A stretch of 41,823 nt of DNA, taken from positions 1 through 41,823 of the forward strand of contig JAKPUQ010000108.1 of assembly GCA_029572815.1 (NCBI GenBank), read 5' to 3'. The notes under the pieces were generated by a model, which did no database searches, was not told the origin of the DNA, and saw only the letters and a program-made list of their open reading frames with translations. This document shows positions 8,221-14,978 of this stretch, one piece after another; position 1 is the first letter of the stretch; every line of letters begins with the position of its first letter. The DNA is from Bacillota bacterium. GTDB taxonomy: Bacteria > Bacillota > Clostridia > Oscillospirales > Ruminococcaceae. A program made the translations under genes and the position numbers.

Positions 8221-8237
8221 GATAAAAAACGTAATTT

Positions 8238-8285
8238 GAAGTTGAGCCTTTAATCCACCACTTTATAAAGTAACGAATGATTCAT
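8238..8285 (-). pseudogene. Serine recombinase tail relic, copy 3 (very short)
   Basis: Only the last ~15 codons are detectable, recognisable by position after the shared repeat and hairpin, and by a degraded VTF-x-x-GGY-type ending followed by GCCTTTAATCC. It contains stops in frame. The following ~80 bp (8286-8363) show nothing recognisable. Confidence 0.4.
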
Positions 8286-8363
8286 CATAATTATAAGCAA
8301 AATATTATATGCAAACAAAGCATCAACTAATCTGGTTTAATTTTGTCTCGTTTTAATATCCAT

Positions 8364-8445
8364 ATGGCTTCTATACGAAACCAACAAAATCGGCTTTGAA
8401 ATCGTTTGAAAATTCTATATTCGGTTTTGGGCTATTTTCTAAGCT
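8364..8445. repeat. 82-bp direct repeat, copy 2
   Basis: Partner of 4160-4241 with about eight mismatches. It marks the right side of the 4.2-kb segment carrying the recombinase relics. The 180 bp between it and the tRNA hold only the terminator at 8571-8600 and no gene. Confidence 0.85.
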
Positions 8446-8570
8446 TTTCCGGACTTTTATTCCTGACCGCATTTGTATCAGCTCTCATAACGCTTTTTGG
8501 CGCGTTCGAATCGTATTTTTATGGTTTGGGATCTACGGTAACACATAAAAAAATTTTTCTTTTTGATACG

Positions 8571-8600
8571 CAAAAACTCCCGAAAAATCGGGAGTTTTTG
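8571..8600 (-). terminator. Terminator after tRNA-Thr
   Basis: Perfect 13-bp stem (CAAAAACTCCCGA against its complement) with a 4-nt loop, flanked by A and T runs on both sides so it can act in both directions. It lies 29 bp beyond the tRNA 3' end. Confidence 0.85.
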
Positions 8601-8628
8601 GCTTGGAATCTATTTTGTAACATAGATA

Positions 8629-8704
8629 TGGAGCTAGTGACCCGGTTCGAACGGGCGACCTGCGCATTACGAATGCGCTGCACTACCAACTGTGCTACAC
8701 TAGC
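8629..8704 (-). tRNA. tRNA-Thr (anticodon CGU), CCA encoded
   Basis: Acceptor stem GCTAGTG pairs with CACTAGC, then T and CCA. The D-arm contains AGTTGGTAG, the anticodon stem GCGCA/TGCGC holds the loop TTCGTAA (anticodon CGT, reading ACG), and the T-arm has GTTCGAA. All arms close, so it looks functional. It is transcribed leftward from the promoter at 9054-9082 through two broken copies, and ends at the terminator at 8571-8600. Its 3' end faces the accessory region. Confidence 0.95.
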
Positions 8705-8882
8705 ATATTAAATTTTTGAATTTGTAAGGTGCTGCACGGCTGTCGCTTTATAATCAGTCCGAGACCTGCGCATTACGAATGCGCTGCACTACCAACTGTG
8801 CTACACAAGCATTATTAAATTTTTGAATTTGTAAGGTGCTACACGGCTGTCACTTTATAATCAGTCCGAGACCTGCGCATTG
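8657..8882. repeat. Tandem array of ~106-bp tRNA-containing units
   Basis: GACCTGCGCATT recurs at 8657, 8763 and 8870 (periods 106 and 107). Between the starts lie the tRNA 5' portion and a conserved spacer (AATTTTTGAATTTGTAAGG, then TTTATAATCAGTCCGA). The third unit is interrupted. Confidence 0.85.
8763..8810 (-). pseudogene. tRNA-Thr relic, 5' two thirds
   Basis: Identical to the functional gene from the acceptor 5' strand through the anticodon arm, except acceptor GCTTGTG instead of GCTAGTG. The variable loop, T-arm and 3' acceptor strand are replaced by the ~58-bp spacer that is itself repeated. It cannot fold into a complete tRNA. Confidence 0.85.
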
Positions 8883-9022
8883 TCGGTCAGAAATAAGTCG
8901 CACTGCTTCGCTTTCGCTCCCATTGCTCCATATTTCTTTCCTTCGCAGGCTCCCTTCCTCTGCCGCCGGCAGCGGTCGTTTGCTCAGCAAATTCGCTGCA
9001 CGGGGAGCTGTGCTACACAAGC
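8870..9022 (-). pseudogene. tRNA-Thr relic split by a 124-bp insertion
   Basis: The anticodon-arm piece (8870-8882) and the 5' acceptor/D-arm piece (9007-9022, GCTGTGCTACACAAGC) are separated by ~124 bp of GC-richer sequence (8883-9006). That insert has no gene and no obvious terminal repeats. Confidence 0.7.
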
Positions 9023-9053
9023 ATATTTTCACAAAAATATACTCAACAGTATA

Positions 9054-9082
9054 ATTATACAATATCGGCAGAAAAAAGTCAA
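9054..9082 (-). promoter_or_regulatory. Promoter of the tRNA-Thr array
   Basis: Minus strand TTGACT (9082-9077), 17-nt spacer, TATAAT (9059-9054). It is the only good promoter upstream of the tRNA. Confidence 0.8.
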
Positions 9083-9162
9083 GGGGCAGTACATATTTTA
9101 CCGTTGCGGACTTGAAAATCCATGCTCCTGTATAGCGCATTTTTTCGGGGCGAAAAAAATTC

Positions 9163-9191
9163 TTGACAAAACTCTCCGTTTATGGTATCAT
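9163..9191 (+). promoter_or_regulatory. Promoter of SRP RNA (and possibly the dnaX operon)
   Basis: TTGACA, 17-nt spacer, TATCAT. Transcription would start near 9198, about 30-45 nt before the RNA stem. Confidence 0.85.
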
Positions 9192-9228
9192 ATTAAAAGA
9201 GCATCGTCTGCTCGTATAAACGGGTATG

Positions 9229-9362
9229 AAATTCCGAAATATAGATGTGTGGGCCCTGTGCAACAAGACCCCGTGAACCATGTCAGGCGGGAGACCGAGC
9301 AGCATTAAGCGGTGCGTGTTGTGTGCCGCAGCAAGCCTGCACATCTATGTTCCGGAATTTTT
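9229..9362 (+). ncRNA. ffs: Small signal recognition particle RNA (4.5S-type)
   Basis: The conserved domain IV is clear at about 9280-9302: GTCAGG, a CGG/CCG stem capped by a GAGA tetraloop, then AGCAGC. The ends pair over a long stem: ATAGATGTG (9241) with CACATCTAT (9340-9348), extended by AATTCCG (9230) with CGGAATT (9353). A T-rich run follows. SRP RNA with Ffh targets membrane proteins to the translocon. Placement directly before dnaX-ebfC-recR is the classical Firmicute order. The mature ends are estimated from pairing. Confidence 0.92.
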
Positions 9363-9384
9363 CTTTAACAGGGGGGTGTGCCGT

Positions 9385-10281
9385 ATGTTCCTCAATATGC
9401 TCGCCATAAGAGCTAAAAGAGTGCTGCTGTGTATAAAGCGCTCTCTTGTGAAAGCGGCTGCCTTCGCGTTTCTATGCGTTGCTGTACAGGCAGTGTACTA
9501 CTTCATAACCGACGGTGGCAGTGACGGCATGGACTGGTTCATGATATTCAATATTATCATAACCTCATTCATCGGCTCACTGGTGGGAGCCACACTGCTC
9601 TCCCTCAGGGACTACAAGGGAAATCTCTACCACCGCGCCGATGAGGAGATAATCGGCAATGCCTTTACGGGACTGGGAAAGAAATCCCTCATGTTTGAAA
9701 AGGGGCTGGAGTTGTTTGAAAAGAGCAATTTCCGCATGGCTCTTGAGGTCTTTACGGACCTGGGCAGCAGCGACTTCAAGTTCACTCAGCGTGAGACCGC
9801 AGTGAATGAGTTTTACCGCGGACGCTGCTACCATATACTGGGAGCCTATCCCAATGCCCTTATGTGCTACGATAAGGCTCAGGAAAACGGCTTCTATATC
9901 CCCGAGCTGTCCATATTCATCGGAAGATGCATGGCTGCAAACGGGAGCACGGAACGTGCAGCTGAATACTTTCAGGAACTGCTCCGGGACGACTACCTCT
10001 TCCACGGAAGGATACGCTTTGAGATAGGCAGTATCTACCTGAAGGCGGAACAGGGCGAGAACGCCCTTAAATGGTTCACAGAATCCATCGAAAACGGTGA
10101 AAAGACCGCAGACTCTCTGGGCGGAGCCGCCCTGGCAAATGTCATGATAGGCAACTGCGAGGAAGGGGAGCGCTGCTTCCGACAGGCTCTGGTCAATAAT
10201 ATAAGTGACCCTGTGGAGTTCACAGCCTTCTTCAAGGAAATGCTGAGCTCTGCAAAACGAAGCGCAGAAAAAGAACAGTGA
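9385..10281 (+). CDS. Membrane-anchored TPR-like protein
   Basis: A 298-aa protein with two N-terminal hydrophobic segments (about residues 18-35 and 50-70), then a helical region rich in TPR-like units: FEKGLELFEKSNFRMALEVF, YRGRCYHILGAYPNALMCYDKA, and IGSIYLKAEQGENALKWFTES. TPR domains mediate protein contacts; no enzymatic motif is seen. I chose ATG 9385 because GGGGGG-TG lies just upstream. Longer readings would run into the SRP RNA. It sits between the SRP RNA and dnaX with only 13 bp to the dnaX start, so it is probably co-transcribed. It is not part of the usual dnaX operon, so its role there is unknown. Confidence 0.8.
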   Translation: MFLNMLAIRAKRVLLCIKRSLVKAAAFAFLCVAVQAVYYFITDGGSDGMDWFMIFNIIITSFIGSLVGATLLSLRDYKGNLYHRADEEIIGNAFTGLGKKSLMFEKGLELFEKSNFRMALEVFTDLGSSDFKFTQRETAVNEFYRGRCYHILGAYPNALMCYDKAQENGFYIPELSIFIGRCMAANGSTERAAEYFQELLRDDYLFHGRIRFEIGSIYLKAEQGENALKWFTESIENGEKTADSLGGAALANVMIGNCEEGERCFRQALVNNISDPVEFTAFFKEMLSSAKRSAEKEQ

Positions 10282-10294
10282 AAGGAGAAAAGCT

Positions 10295-11902
10295 GTGTAC
10301 AAGGCACTCTACCGCAAATGGCGTCCACTCACCTTTGATGACGTCATCTCTCAGGAATACACCACGGAAACCCTGAAAAATCAGATAATCAGCGGAAAGA
10401 CTGCCCACGCATACCTTTTCACGGGTTCAAGAGGCACGGGTAAGACCACCTGCGCCCGTATCCTTGCAAAGGCGGTAAACTGCCGCAATATGAAGGACGG
10501 TAACCCCTGCCTTGAATGTGATATATGCCGTGACGCCGACAGCGGCGCACTTACCGATATAGTGGAAATTGACGCCGCCTCCAACAACGGCGTGGACAAT
10601 ATCCGCGACCTCCGCGACGCCGCAGTTTATACTCCCGAGCGCGGAGCCTACAAGATATACATTATAGATGAGGTGCATATGCTCTCTCAGGGAGCCTTTA
10701 ATGCCCTCCTTAAAATAATGGAGGAGCCCCCTCCCTATGTGAAGTTTATCCTTGCTACCACCGAGATACACAAGGTGCCTGCGACCATCGTCTCACGCTG
10801 TCAGCGCTACGATTTCCGCAGGATAAAGGCTGAGGACATCGCAAAGAGGATAAGCTATATCGCTCAGCAGGAGGAGCTTAATCTCACCGAGGACGGCGCC
10901 GCCATGATAGCAAAGCTTGCCGACGGCGGTATGCGTGACGCTGTTTCACTTCTGGACCAGTGCTCCGTGTGTGCCGAGGTCATAGACGCCGAGGCTGTAT
11001 CCACTGCCGCAGGTATCGCAGGCAGGGACTACCTCTACGATATGCTTGAGGCTATATCCGACTCCGACGCCCCGAAGGCTCTCGGTGTCACAGCCACACT
11101 CTACGATATGTCAAAGGATCTGACAAGGCTCTGTGAGGAGCTCATCACCCAGCTCCGCAACGTCATGCTGATAAAGGCTTCGCCCGATACCGCGGAAAAG
11201 CTCATAGTATGTATGCCCGACGAGCTTGAGCGTCTCAAAGCTCTTGCGGAAAAGACCGACCTCTCCACTGTTATGGACAGGCTGTCCGCACTTCAGGAGT
11301 GCCGCGAGCGTATGCAGAGAGCCATGAACAAGCGCGTGGAGTTCGAGATGGCACTGATAAAGCTGTGCTCAGGTCCCGCAAAAACAGTTCAGGGTATTGA
11401 CAATTCAGAAATATATGATAAAATAAAACAGTTGGAGGACAAGATAGCCTCCGTCCCGAGAGCCGCCGCAGGTCAGGCTCCCGAGCAGCCCGAGGTGCTT
11501 GAGGCAAGTGCCGTACCCGCTGACGAGAAGATAGTTCCCACTATCGACCTGAAAAAGCTGAGATCCGAGGATATCGTCCCCTGTGAGCGCTGGGGAGAGG
11601 TCCTTGAGGAGTTCAAAAACATCAATCCTGCCGTTGCGGGAAGCCTTGACAGCTCCTTCGCAGGCATAGCAGGCAACTATATCTTCATAACCGCTCAGAA
11701 CCGCTTCTTCATGGAGCTGTTCAAGGTCAAGGAAAACGCTCAGTCCCTTGGGACTGCCATCACAAAGGTGCTGGGACAGCGCTTCATCATCAAGGCGAAG
11801 TGCGCTACCACCGTCAACGAGCAGAAAAACCTCGCCGAGAGCATCATCAAAAAGGCTATGGAGAGCAAGATAGAGACAGCTGTGGAAAAGGAAAACGCTT
11901 AA
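10295..11902 (+). CDS. dnaX: DNA polymerase III subunit gamma/tau
   Basis: Clamp-loader ATPase of the replicative polymerase, 535 aa. It begins MYKALYRKWRP as in all DnaX. The Walker A motif GSRGTGKT is at residues 44-51, the zinc-binding cysteines are Cys63, 72, 75 and 78, Walker B is IIDEVHML near 124, and a sensor-like TTEIHKVP-x-T-I-x-SRCQR follows. The tau-type C-terminus is shorter than in Escherichia coli. The start is GTG 10295 with AAAGGAG 8 nt before it. There is no slippery sequence that would suggest programmed frameshifting. It is followed by ebfC and recR, as in many Firmicutes. Confidence 0.97.
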   Translation: MYKALYRKWRPLTFDDVISQEYTTETLKNQIISGKTAHAYLFTGSRGTGKTTCARILAKAVNCRNMKDGNPCLECDICRDADSGALTDIVEIDAASNNGVDNIRDLRDAAVYTPERGAYKIYIIDEVHMLSQGAFNALLKIMEEPPPYVKFILATTEIHKVPATIVSRCQRYDFRRIKAEDIAKRISYIAQQEELNLTEDGAAMIAKLADGGMRDAVSLLDQCSVCAEVIDAEAVSTAAGIAGRDYLYDMLEAISDSDAPKALGVTATLYDMSKDLTRLCEELITQLRNVMLIKASPDTAEKLIVCMPDELERLKALAEKTDLSTVMDRLSALQECRERMQRAMNKRVEFEMALIKLCSGPAKTVQGIDNSEIYDKIKQLEDKIASVPRAAAGQAPEQPEVLEASAVPADEKIVPTIDLKKLRSEDIVPCERWGEVLEEFKNINPAVAGSLDSSFAGIAGNYIFITAQNRFFMELFKVKENAQSLGTAITKVLGQRFIIKAKCATTVNEQKNLAESIIKKAMESKIETAVEKENA

Positions 11903-11922
11903 AAGCAAATACTATTTGCTTT
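11902..11922. promoter_or_regulatory. Hairpin between dnaX and ebfC
   Basis: AAAGCAAAT and ATTTGCTTT form a perfect 9-bp stem with a 3-nt loop right at the dnaX stop codon. It lacks a T-run, so it may protect or process the mRNA rather than terminate it. Confidence 0.45.
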
Positions 11923-11961
11923 ATATAAACATGAAATCAAATTTTCAAAGGAGAATTTAAA

Positions 11962-12312
11962 ATGAAAGCAAGAATACCAAGGAACGTAAACGGCGGCGGC
12001 GCCCAGAATATGAACCAGATGATCAAGCAGGCTCAGAAGATGCAGGATCAGATCACAGAGCTCCAGGAGGACATCGAGGCAAGAGAGTTCTCTGCAACCG
12101 CAGGCGGCGGTGCTGTTGAGGTAACCATCTCAGGCAAGAAGACTATCAAGTCTCTCACACTCAAGCCCGAGGTAGTTGACCCCGAGGACATCGATATGCT
12201 CCAGGATCTCATCATCAGCGCTGTCAACGAGGCTATCAACAATGTTGAGAACACAACCGAGACAGAAATGAGCAAGATCACAGGCGGAGTTTCTCTCCCC
12301 GGTCTTTTCTGA
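11962..12312 (+). CDS. ebfC: YbaB/EbfC family nucleoid-associated protein
   Basis: 116 aa, the usual size. It shows the family core: MNQMIKQAQKMQDQ near the N-terminus, AGGGAVEVTISGKK, LTLKPEVVDPED, and a helical end with GGVSLPGLF. Family members form dimers that bind DNA. AAAGGAG precedes ATG 11962. It lies between dnaX and recR in the conserved order, with recR starting 6 bp after its stop. Confidence 0.95.
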   Translation: MKARIPRNVNGGGAQNMNQMIKQAQKMQDQITELQEDIEAREFSATAGGGAVEVTISGKKTIKSLTLKPEVVDPEDIDMLQDLIISAVNEAINNVENTTETEMSKITGGVSLPGLF

Positions 12313-12318
12313 TAGATA

Positions 12319-12921
12319 ATGGCAGATCATAACGCGCTCCCGCTGGTCATACTGGCTGAGAAGTTCGCTTCTCTCCCCGGTATCGGCATGAAGTCCGCAC
12401 AGAGGCTGGCTTATCACGTCATGTCAATGGACGAGGAAGCCGTTGAGGACTTTGCAAAGGCGCTTATCGACGCAAAGAAGAACGTTCACTGCTGCAAGTG
12501 CTGCCAGAATCTGACGGAGAGGGATATATGCCCTATCTGCGACGATCCCCAGCGCGACAGGAGCGTTATCTGCGTGGTCGAGAACCCCAAGGATGTAACT
12601 GCCTTTGAGCGTACAAGAGAATACGGCGGAGTATATCATGTGCTCCACGGTCTCCTGTCACCCATGGACGGCATAACTCCCGACAAGCTCCGCGTAAAGG
12701 AGCTCCTGGCAAGGATAGCCGAAGGGGGAGTTCAGGAGGTCATCATGGCGACTAACCCCACTGTTGAGGGCGATGCCACCGCAATGTACATAGCAGGTCT
12801 GCTGAAGCCCATGGGCATAAAGGTGACCCGTCTCGCATTCGGACTTCCCGTTGGCGGTATCCTAGAATACGCCGACGAGGTGACGCTTTTCAAGGCGCTT
12901 GAAAACAGGAATGATATGTAA
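12319..12921 (+). CDS. recR: Recombination mediator RecR
   Basis: 200 aa, standard length. RecR acts with RecO (and RecF) to load RecA at gaps. The helix-hairpin-helix segment LPGIGMKSAQRLAYHV is at the N-terminus, a four-Cys zinc finger (CCKCC...CPIC) at about 54-75, and the Toprim domain begins at VICVVENPKDV, with the Walker-like ATNPTVEGDATA following. The ATG at 12319 is only 6 bp past the ebfC stop and lacks a strong ribosome binding site, suggesting coupling to ebfC. It is last in the operon, before a clear terminator. Confidence 0.97.
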   Translation: MADHNALPLVILAEKFASLPGIGMKSAQRLAYHVMSMDEEAVEDFAKALIDAKKNVHCCKCCQNLTERDICPICDDPQRDRSVICVVENPKDVTAFERTREYGGVYHVLHGLLSPMDGITPDKLRVKELLARIAEGGVQEVIMATNPTVEGDATAMYIAGLLKPMGIKVTRLAFGLPVGGILEYADEVTLFKALENRNDM

Positions 12922-12947
12922 AAAACGGGCATCAAGCCCGTTTTTTT
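12920..12947 (+). terminator. Terminator of the dnaX-ebfC-recR operon
   Basis: ACGGGC pairs with GCCCGT around ATCAA, preceded by an A-run and followed by seven T, immediately after the recR stop. The A-run lets it serve the convergent gene too. Confidence 0.9.
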
Positions 12948-12961
12948 CTGAGTATTTTATT

Positions 12962-13447
12962 TTAAAGGGGCTTTCTCTCAAAGAGCAGCACAGGATAGCC
13001 CTCGTAGTAGGGCTTGACTATCTCGGGGTGGAGGTCGGCGTAGGCGAAAATGGTATCCGCCAGCCCCTCCCTGAGGAAGTCCACAAGCTGTGAAAGGGGT
13101 CTGTGATAGAGCTCGTCGCATATGGACGCAAAGGTTATGGCGCGTCTGCCCCCTACCTCCATTATGCGGTATGGCCAGATACGGCAGTCAAAGGGCTTGT
13201 CGTCCCCAAGCATACAGCCCTTGTCCGTAAGGGCAGGACATGAGAACAGCTCGTCCCCCTTCAGCTCGCCCACTCTGAATATGTAGCCCCCATCCTTGGT
13301 GACGAACTCGGTCTGCGGACGGGCAGCCTTTATCCTCTCGCAGAGCTCCGCGGTGAAAACGGGAGTCTCCCAGACGTCATAGCGGTCAAATATGCAGCAC
13401 AGGCGGCACTTTGCACAGGCTTCGCCGCTGAGTATCTTTTTCAGCAT
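12962..13447 (-). CDS. YkgJ-type cysteine-cluster protein
   Basis: 161 aa. A C-x2-C-x2-CC cluster (CAKCRLCC) near residue 14 and a second set (FSCPALTDKGCML, then FDCRIWPY) match the YkgJ/UPF0153 family, thought to bind a zinc or iron ion; its enzymatic role is not established. ATG 13447 follows AAAGGAGAAGGAG closely and gives the usual length. An extension to 13507 would run across the neighbouring terminator and is rejected. It is convergent with recR. Confidence 0.8.
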   Translation of the reverse strand: MLKKILSGEACAKCRLCCIFDRYDVWETPVFTAELCERIKAARPQTEFVTKDGGYIFRVGELKGDELFSCPALTDKGCMLGDDKPFDCRIWPYRIMEVGGRRAITFASICDELYHRPLSQLVDFLREGLADTIFAYADLHPEIVKPYYEGYPVLLFERKPL

Positions 13448-13468
13448 GGCTCCTTCTCCTTTCATCAA

Positions 13469-13499
13469 TAAAAAAGGGGCATTTCCGCAATGCCCCTTT
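13469..13499 (-). terminator. Terminator of the 68-aa gene
   Basis: AAAGGGGCATT pairs with AATGCCCCTTT around a 5-nt loop. Minus strand then has T6. It lies 5 bp after the stop of the gene at 13504-13710. Confidence 0.85.
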
Positions 13500-13503
13500 C
13501 CGA

Positions 13504-13710
13504 TCACTTCTTGATCTTCTCAACGATGTCCTCTACCTTGTCCTTTACCTTTTCGAGGTTTTCCTTGGTAGCCACCTTGCCGACTACATCCTTTACCTTA
13601 TCGATGTTTTCCTTAGTAGCGACCTTGGAAATTGTCTTCTCGATCTTCTCATCGGGGAGGTCGATGCCTGTTTTCTTTTCAACTGCTTCTACTGCTTTTT
13701 TGATCTCCAT
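13504..13710 (-). CDS. Small charged helical protein with an internal repeat
   Basis: 68 aa, rich in Lys, Glu and Val. It has an internal duplication: ISKVATKENIDKVKDVVG followed by VGKVATKENLEKVKDKVE. It is probably entirely amphipathic helix. A promoter (13747-13775), a GAAGG ribosome site 9 nt before the ATG and a terminator make a complete single-gene unit, so it is likely real despite its size. No family is recognised; the repeats resemble late-embryogenesis or apolipoprotein-like helical units only in general character. Confidence 0.75.
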   Translation of the reverse strand: MEIKKAVEAVEKKTGIDLPDEKIEKTISKVATKENIDKVKDVVGKVATKENLEKVKDKVEDIVEKIKK

Positions 13711-13746
13711 AGGGGGATACCTTCTTTCGTAAAAATTTGTACTTAT

Positions 13747-13775
13747 ATTATACCACATCGGGCAGAAAAAATCAA
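13747..13775 (-). promoter_or_regulatory. Promoter of the 68-aa gene
   Basis: Minus strand TTGATT (13775-13770), 17-nt spacer starting TTTTCTGC, TATAAT (13752-13747). Confidence 0.8.
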
Positions 13776-13866
13776 TATGTTTTTGCAGTTTTGCTCCCGC
13801 ACCCATAAATTTACCGAAAAACAGGCAATTGCAACTGCCGCGCGACAAATTGTAAAGCGCAGTTGA

Positions 13867-13895
13867 TTGTATGTAACCGCCCGAAATGTTAGAAT
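13867..13895 (+). promoter_or_regulatory. Promoter of the XRE membrane regulator
   Basis: TTGTAT, 17-nt spacer, TAGAAT, ending 57 bp before the ATG. Confidence 0.55.
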
Positions 13896-13951
13896 AAGAC
13901 CATAGACCACGGGGGATCCGCCCGTGAAAAATCACAACGGAGGAAATAAAT

Positions 13952-14926
13952 ATGATACTTGCAGACAAGATAATCGAACTCAGAAAAAGATCGGGTATGT
14001 CACAGGAGGAGCTGGCTGAGAAGCTGGGCGTCAGCCGCCAGTCGGTCTCAAAGTGGGAGGGCGCACAATCCACTCCCGACATCAACCGCATACTTCAGCT
14101 CTCGGAAATATTCAGCGTGAGCACCGATACATTACTTAAAGATGATGCAGACCTTCCCGCAGGAGCAGTTCCGGCAGCTGAGCCCTCGGTGGAGACCGAG
14201 CCCCCTCTCAGAAAGGTATCCATGGAGGAGGCAAACAGCTTCCTCGCTGCAAACGAAAAGCGCTCTGTCCGCACACCCATTGGAGTTGCTCTGTGCATAC
14301 TCAGCGTAGTTCCCACAATTGTCATAGAAAGTCTTGACAGCACTGATAAATTCAGCGATATGCTGGGAGCTCCCCTGCTTTTCATAATGGTCGCCATCGG
14401 AGTTGCTCTGTTCATAATCTCGGGACAGAAAATGAAGCTCTATGACTACCTCAGCAGAGAGGGCATCGACACTGAGTACGGAGTTTCGGGCATGGCAGGC
14501 GACAAAAAGACCAAGTACACCCCAAAGCACACTATATTCATCGTTATCGGCGTAATGCTGCTGATATTATCATTCCTGCCCACTATGATACTTGACGTTG
14601 CCGCTCCCGACAGTGACTTTGCAGACGCTTTATCCGGCGCACTGTTCTTCGGATTTGTGGCTCTGGGAGTAGGTTTCCTCACTCACACAGGCATAATCAT
14701 GGGCGGCTACAGGAAGCTCCTTGAGGAGGAGGACTTCACACGCAAGAGAAAAAAGCACAGAGGCAGACCCAATCCCGCAATGACAGTTTACTGGTGCTGC
14801 ATAACAGCGGTATATCTGCTCTGGAGCTTCATCACCCGCGCCTGGGAGGTATCCTGGATAATCTGGGTCCTTGGCGCTATACTCTGCCCCGTTATCGCCA
14901 TCGTATTCAAGAACAAGGACGAATGA
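13952..14926 (+). CDS. XRE-family regulator with a multi-pass membrane domain
   Basis: 324 aa. Residues 1-60 are a Cro/CI helix-turn-helix ([39 protein letters not shown]). After a linker, about six hydrophobic segments follow (near 110, 135, 180, 220, 280 and 300), so it is a membrane-tethered DNA-binding protein. Such regulators are common in Firmicutes and are usually thought to sense envelope conditions or a neighbouring membrane protein. GGAGG lies before ATG 13952. Its stop codon abuts the promoter of the next membrane protein, a possible target. The signal is unknown. Confidence 0.88.
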   Translation: MILADKIIELRKRSGMSQEELAEKLGVSRQSVSKWEGAQSTPDINRILQLSEIFSVSTDTLLKDDADLPAGAVPAAEPSVETEPPLRKVSMEEANSFLAANEKRSVRTPIGVALCILSVVPTIVIESLDSTDKFSDMLGAPLLFIMVAIGVALFIISGQKMKLYDYLSREGIDTEYGVSGMAGDKKTKYTPKHTIFIVIGVMLLILSFLPTMILDVAAPDSDFADALSGALFFGFVALGVGFLTHTGIIMGGYRKLLEEEDFTRKRKKHRGRPNPAMTVYWCCITAVYLLWSFITRAWEVSWIIWVLGAILCPVIAIVFKNKDE

Positions 14927-14955
14927 TTGACAGTTCCCCTCTTTCGTGGTATAAT
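14927..14955 (+). promoter_or_regulatory. Perfect-consensus promoter
   Basis: TTGACA, exactly 17 nt, TATAAT, starting one base after the upstream stop codon. It serves the DUF3592-like gene. Confidence 0.9.
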
Positions 14956-14978
14956 CAGCACAAAGGAGGGGAATTTCC

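Noticed and set aside
8406..8711. A 101-aa open frame across the tRNA-Thr region
   Set aside because: It runs through the terminator hairpin and the tRNA gene and has no ribosome binding site.
8883..9006. The 124-bp insert in the tRNA relic as an insertion sequence
   Set aside because: Too short, without inverted ends or a target duplication that I can see.
9280..9384. N-terminal extension of the TPR gene
   Set aside because: The frame is open upstream but overlaps the SRP RNA; the ATG at 9385 has a ribosome site.
9577..10302. A 241-aa leftward open frame
   Set aside because: Antisense of the TPR gene; no start signal and no recognisable domain.
10295..11902. Programmed frameshift in dnaX
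   Set aside because: No A-run or slippery heptamer followed by a stem was found; the protein is collinear with DnaX throughout.
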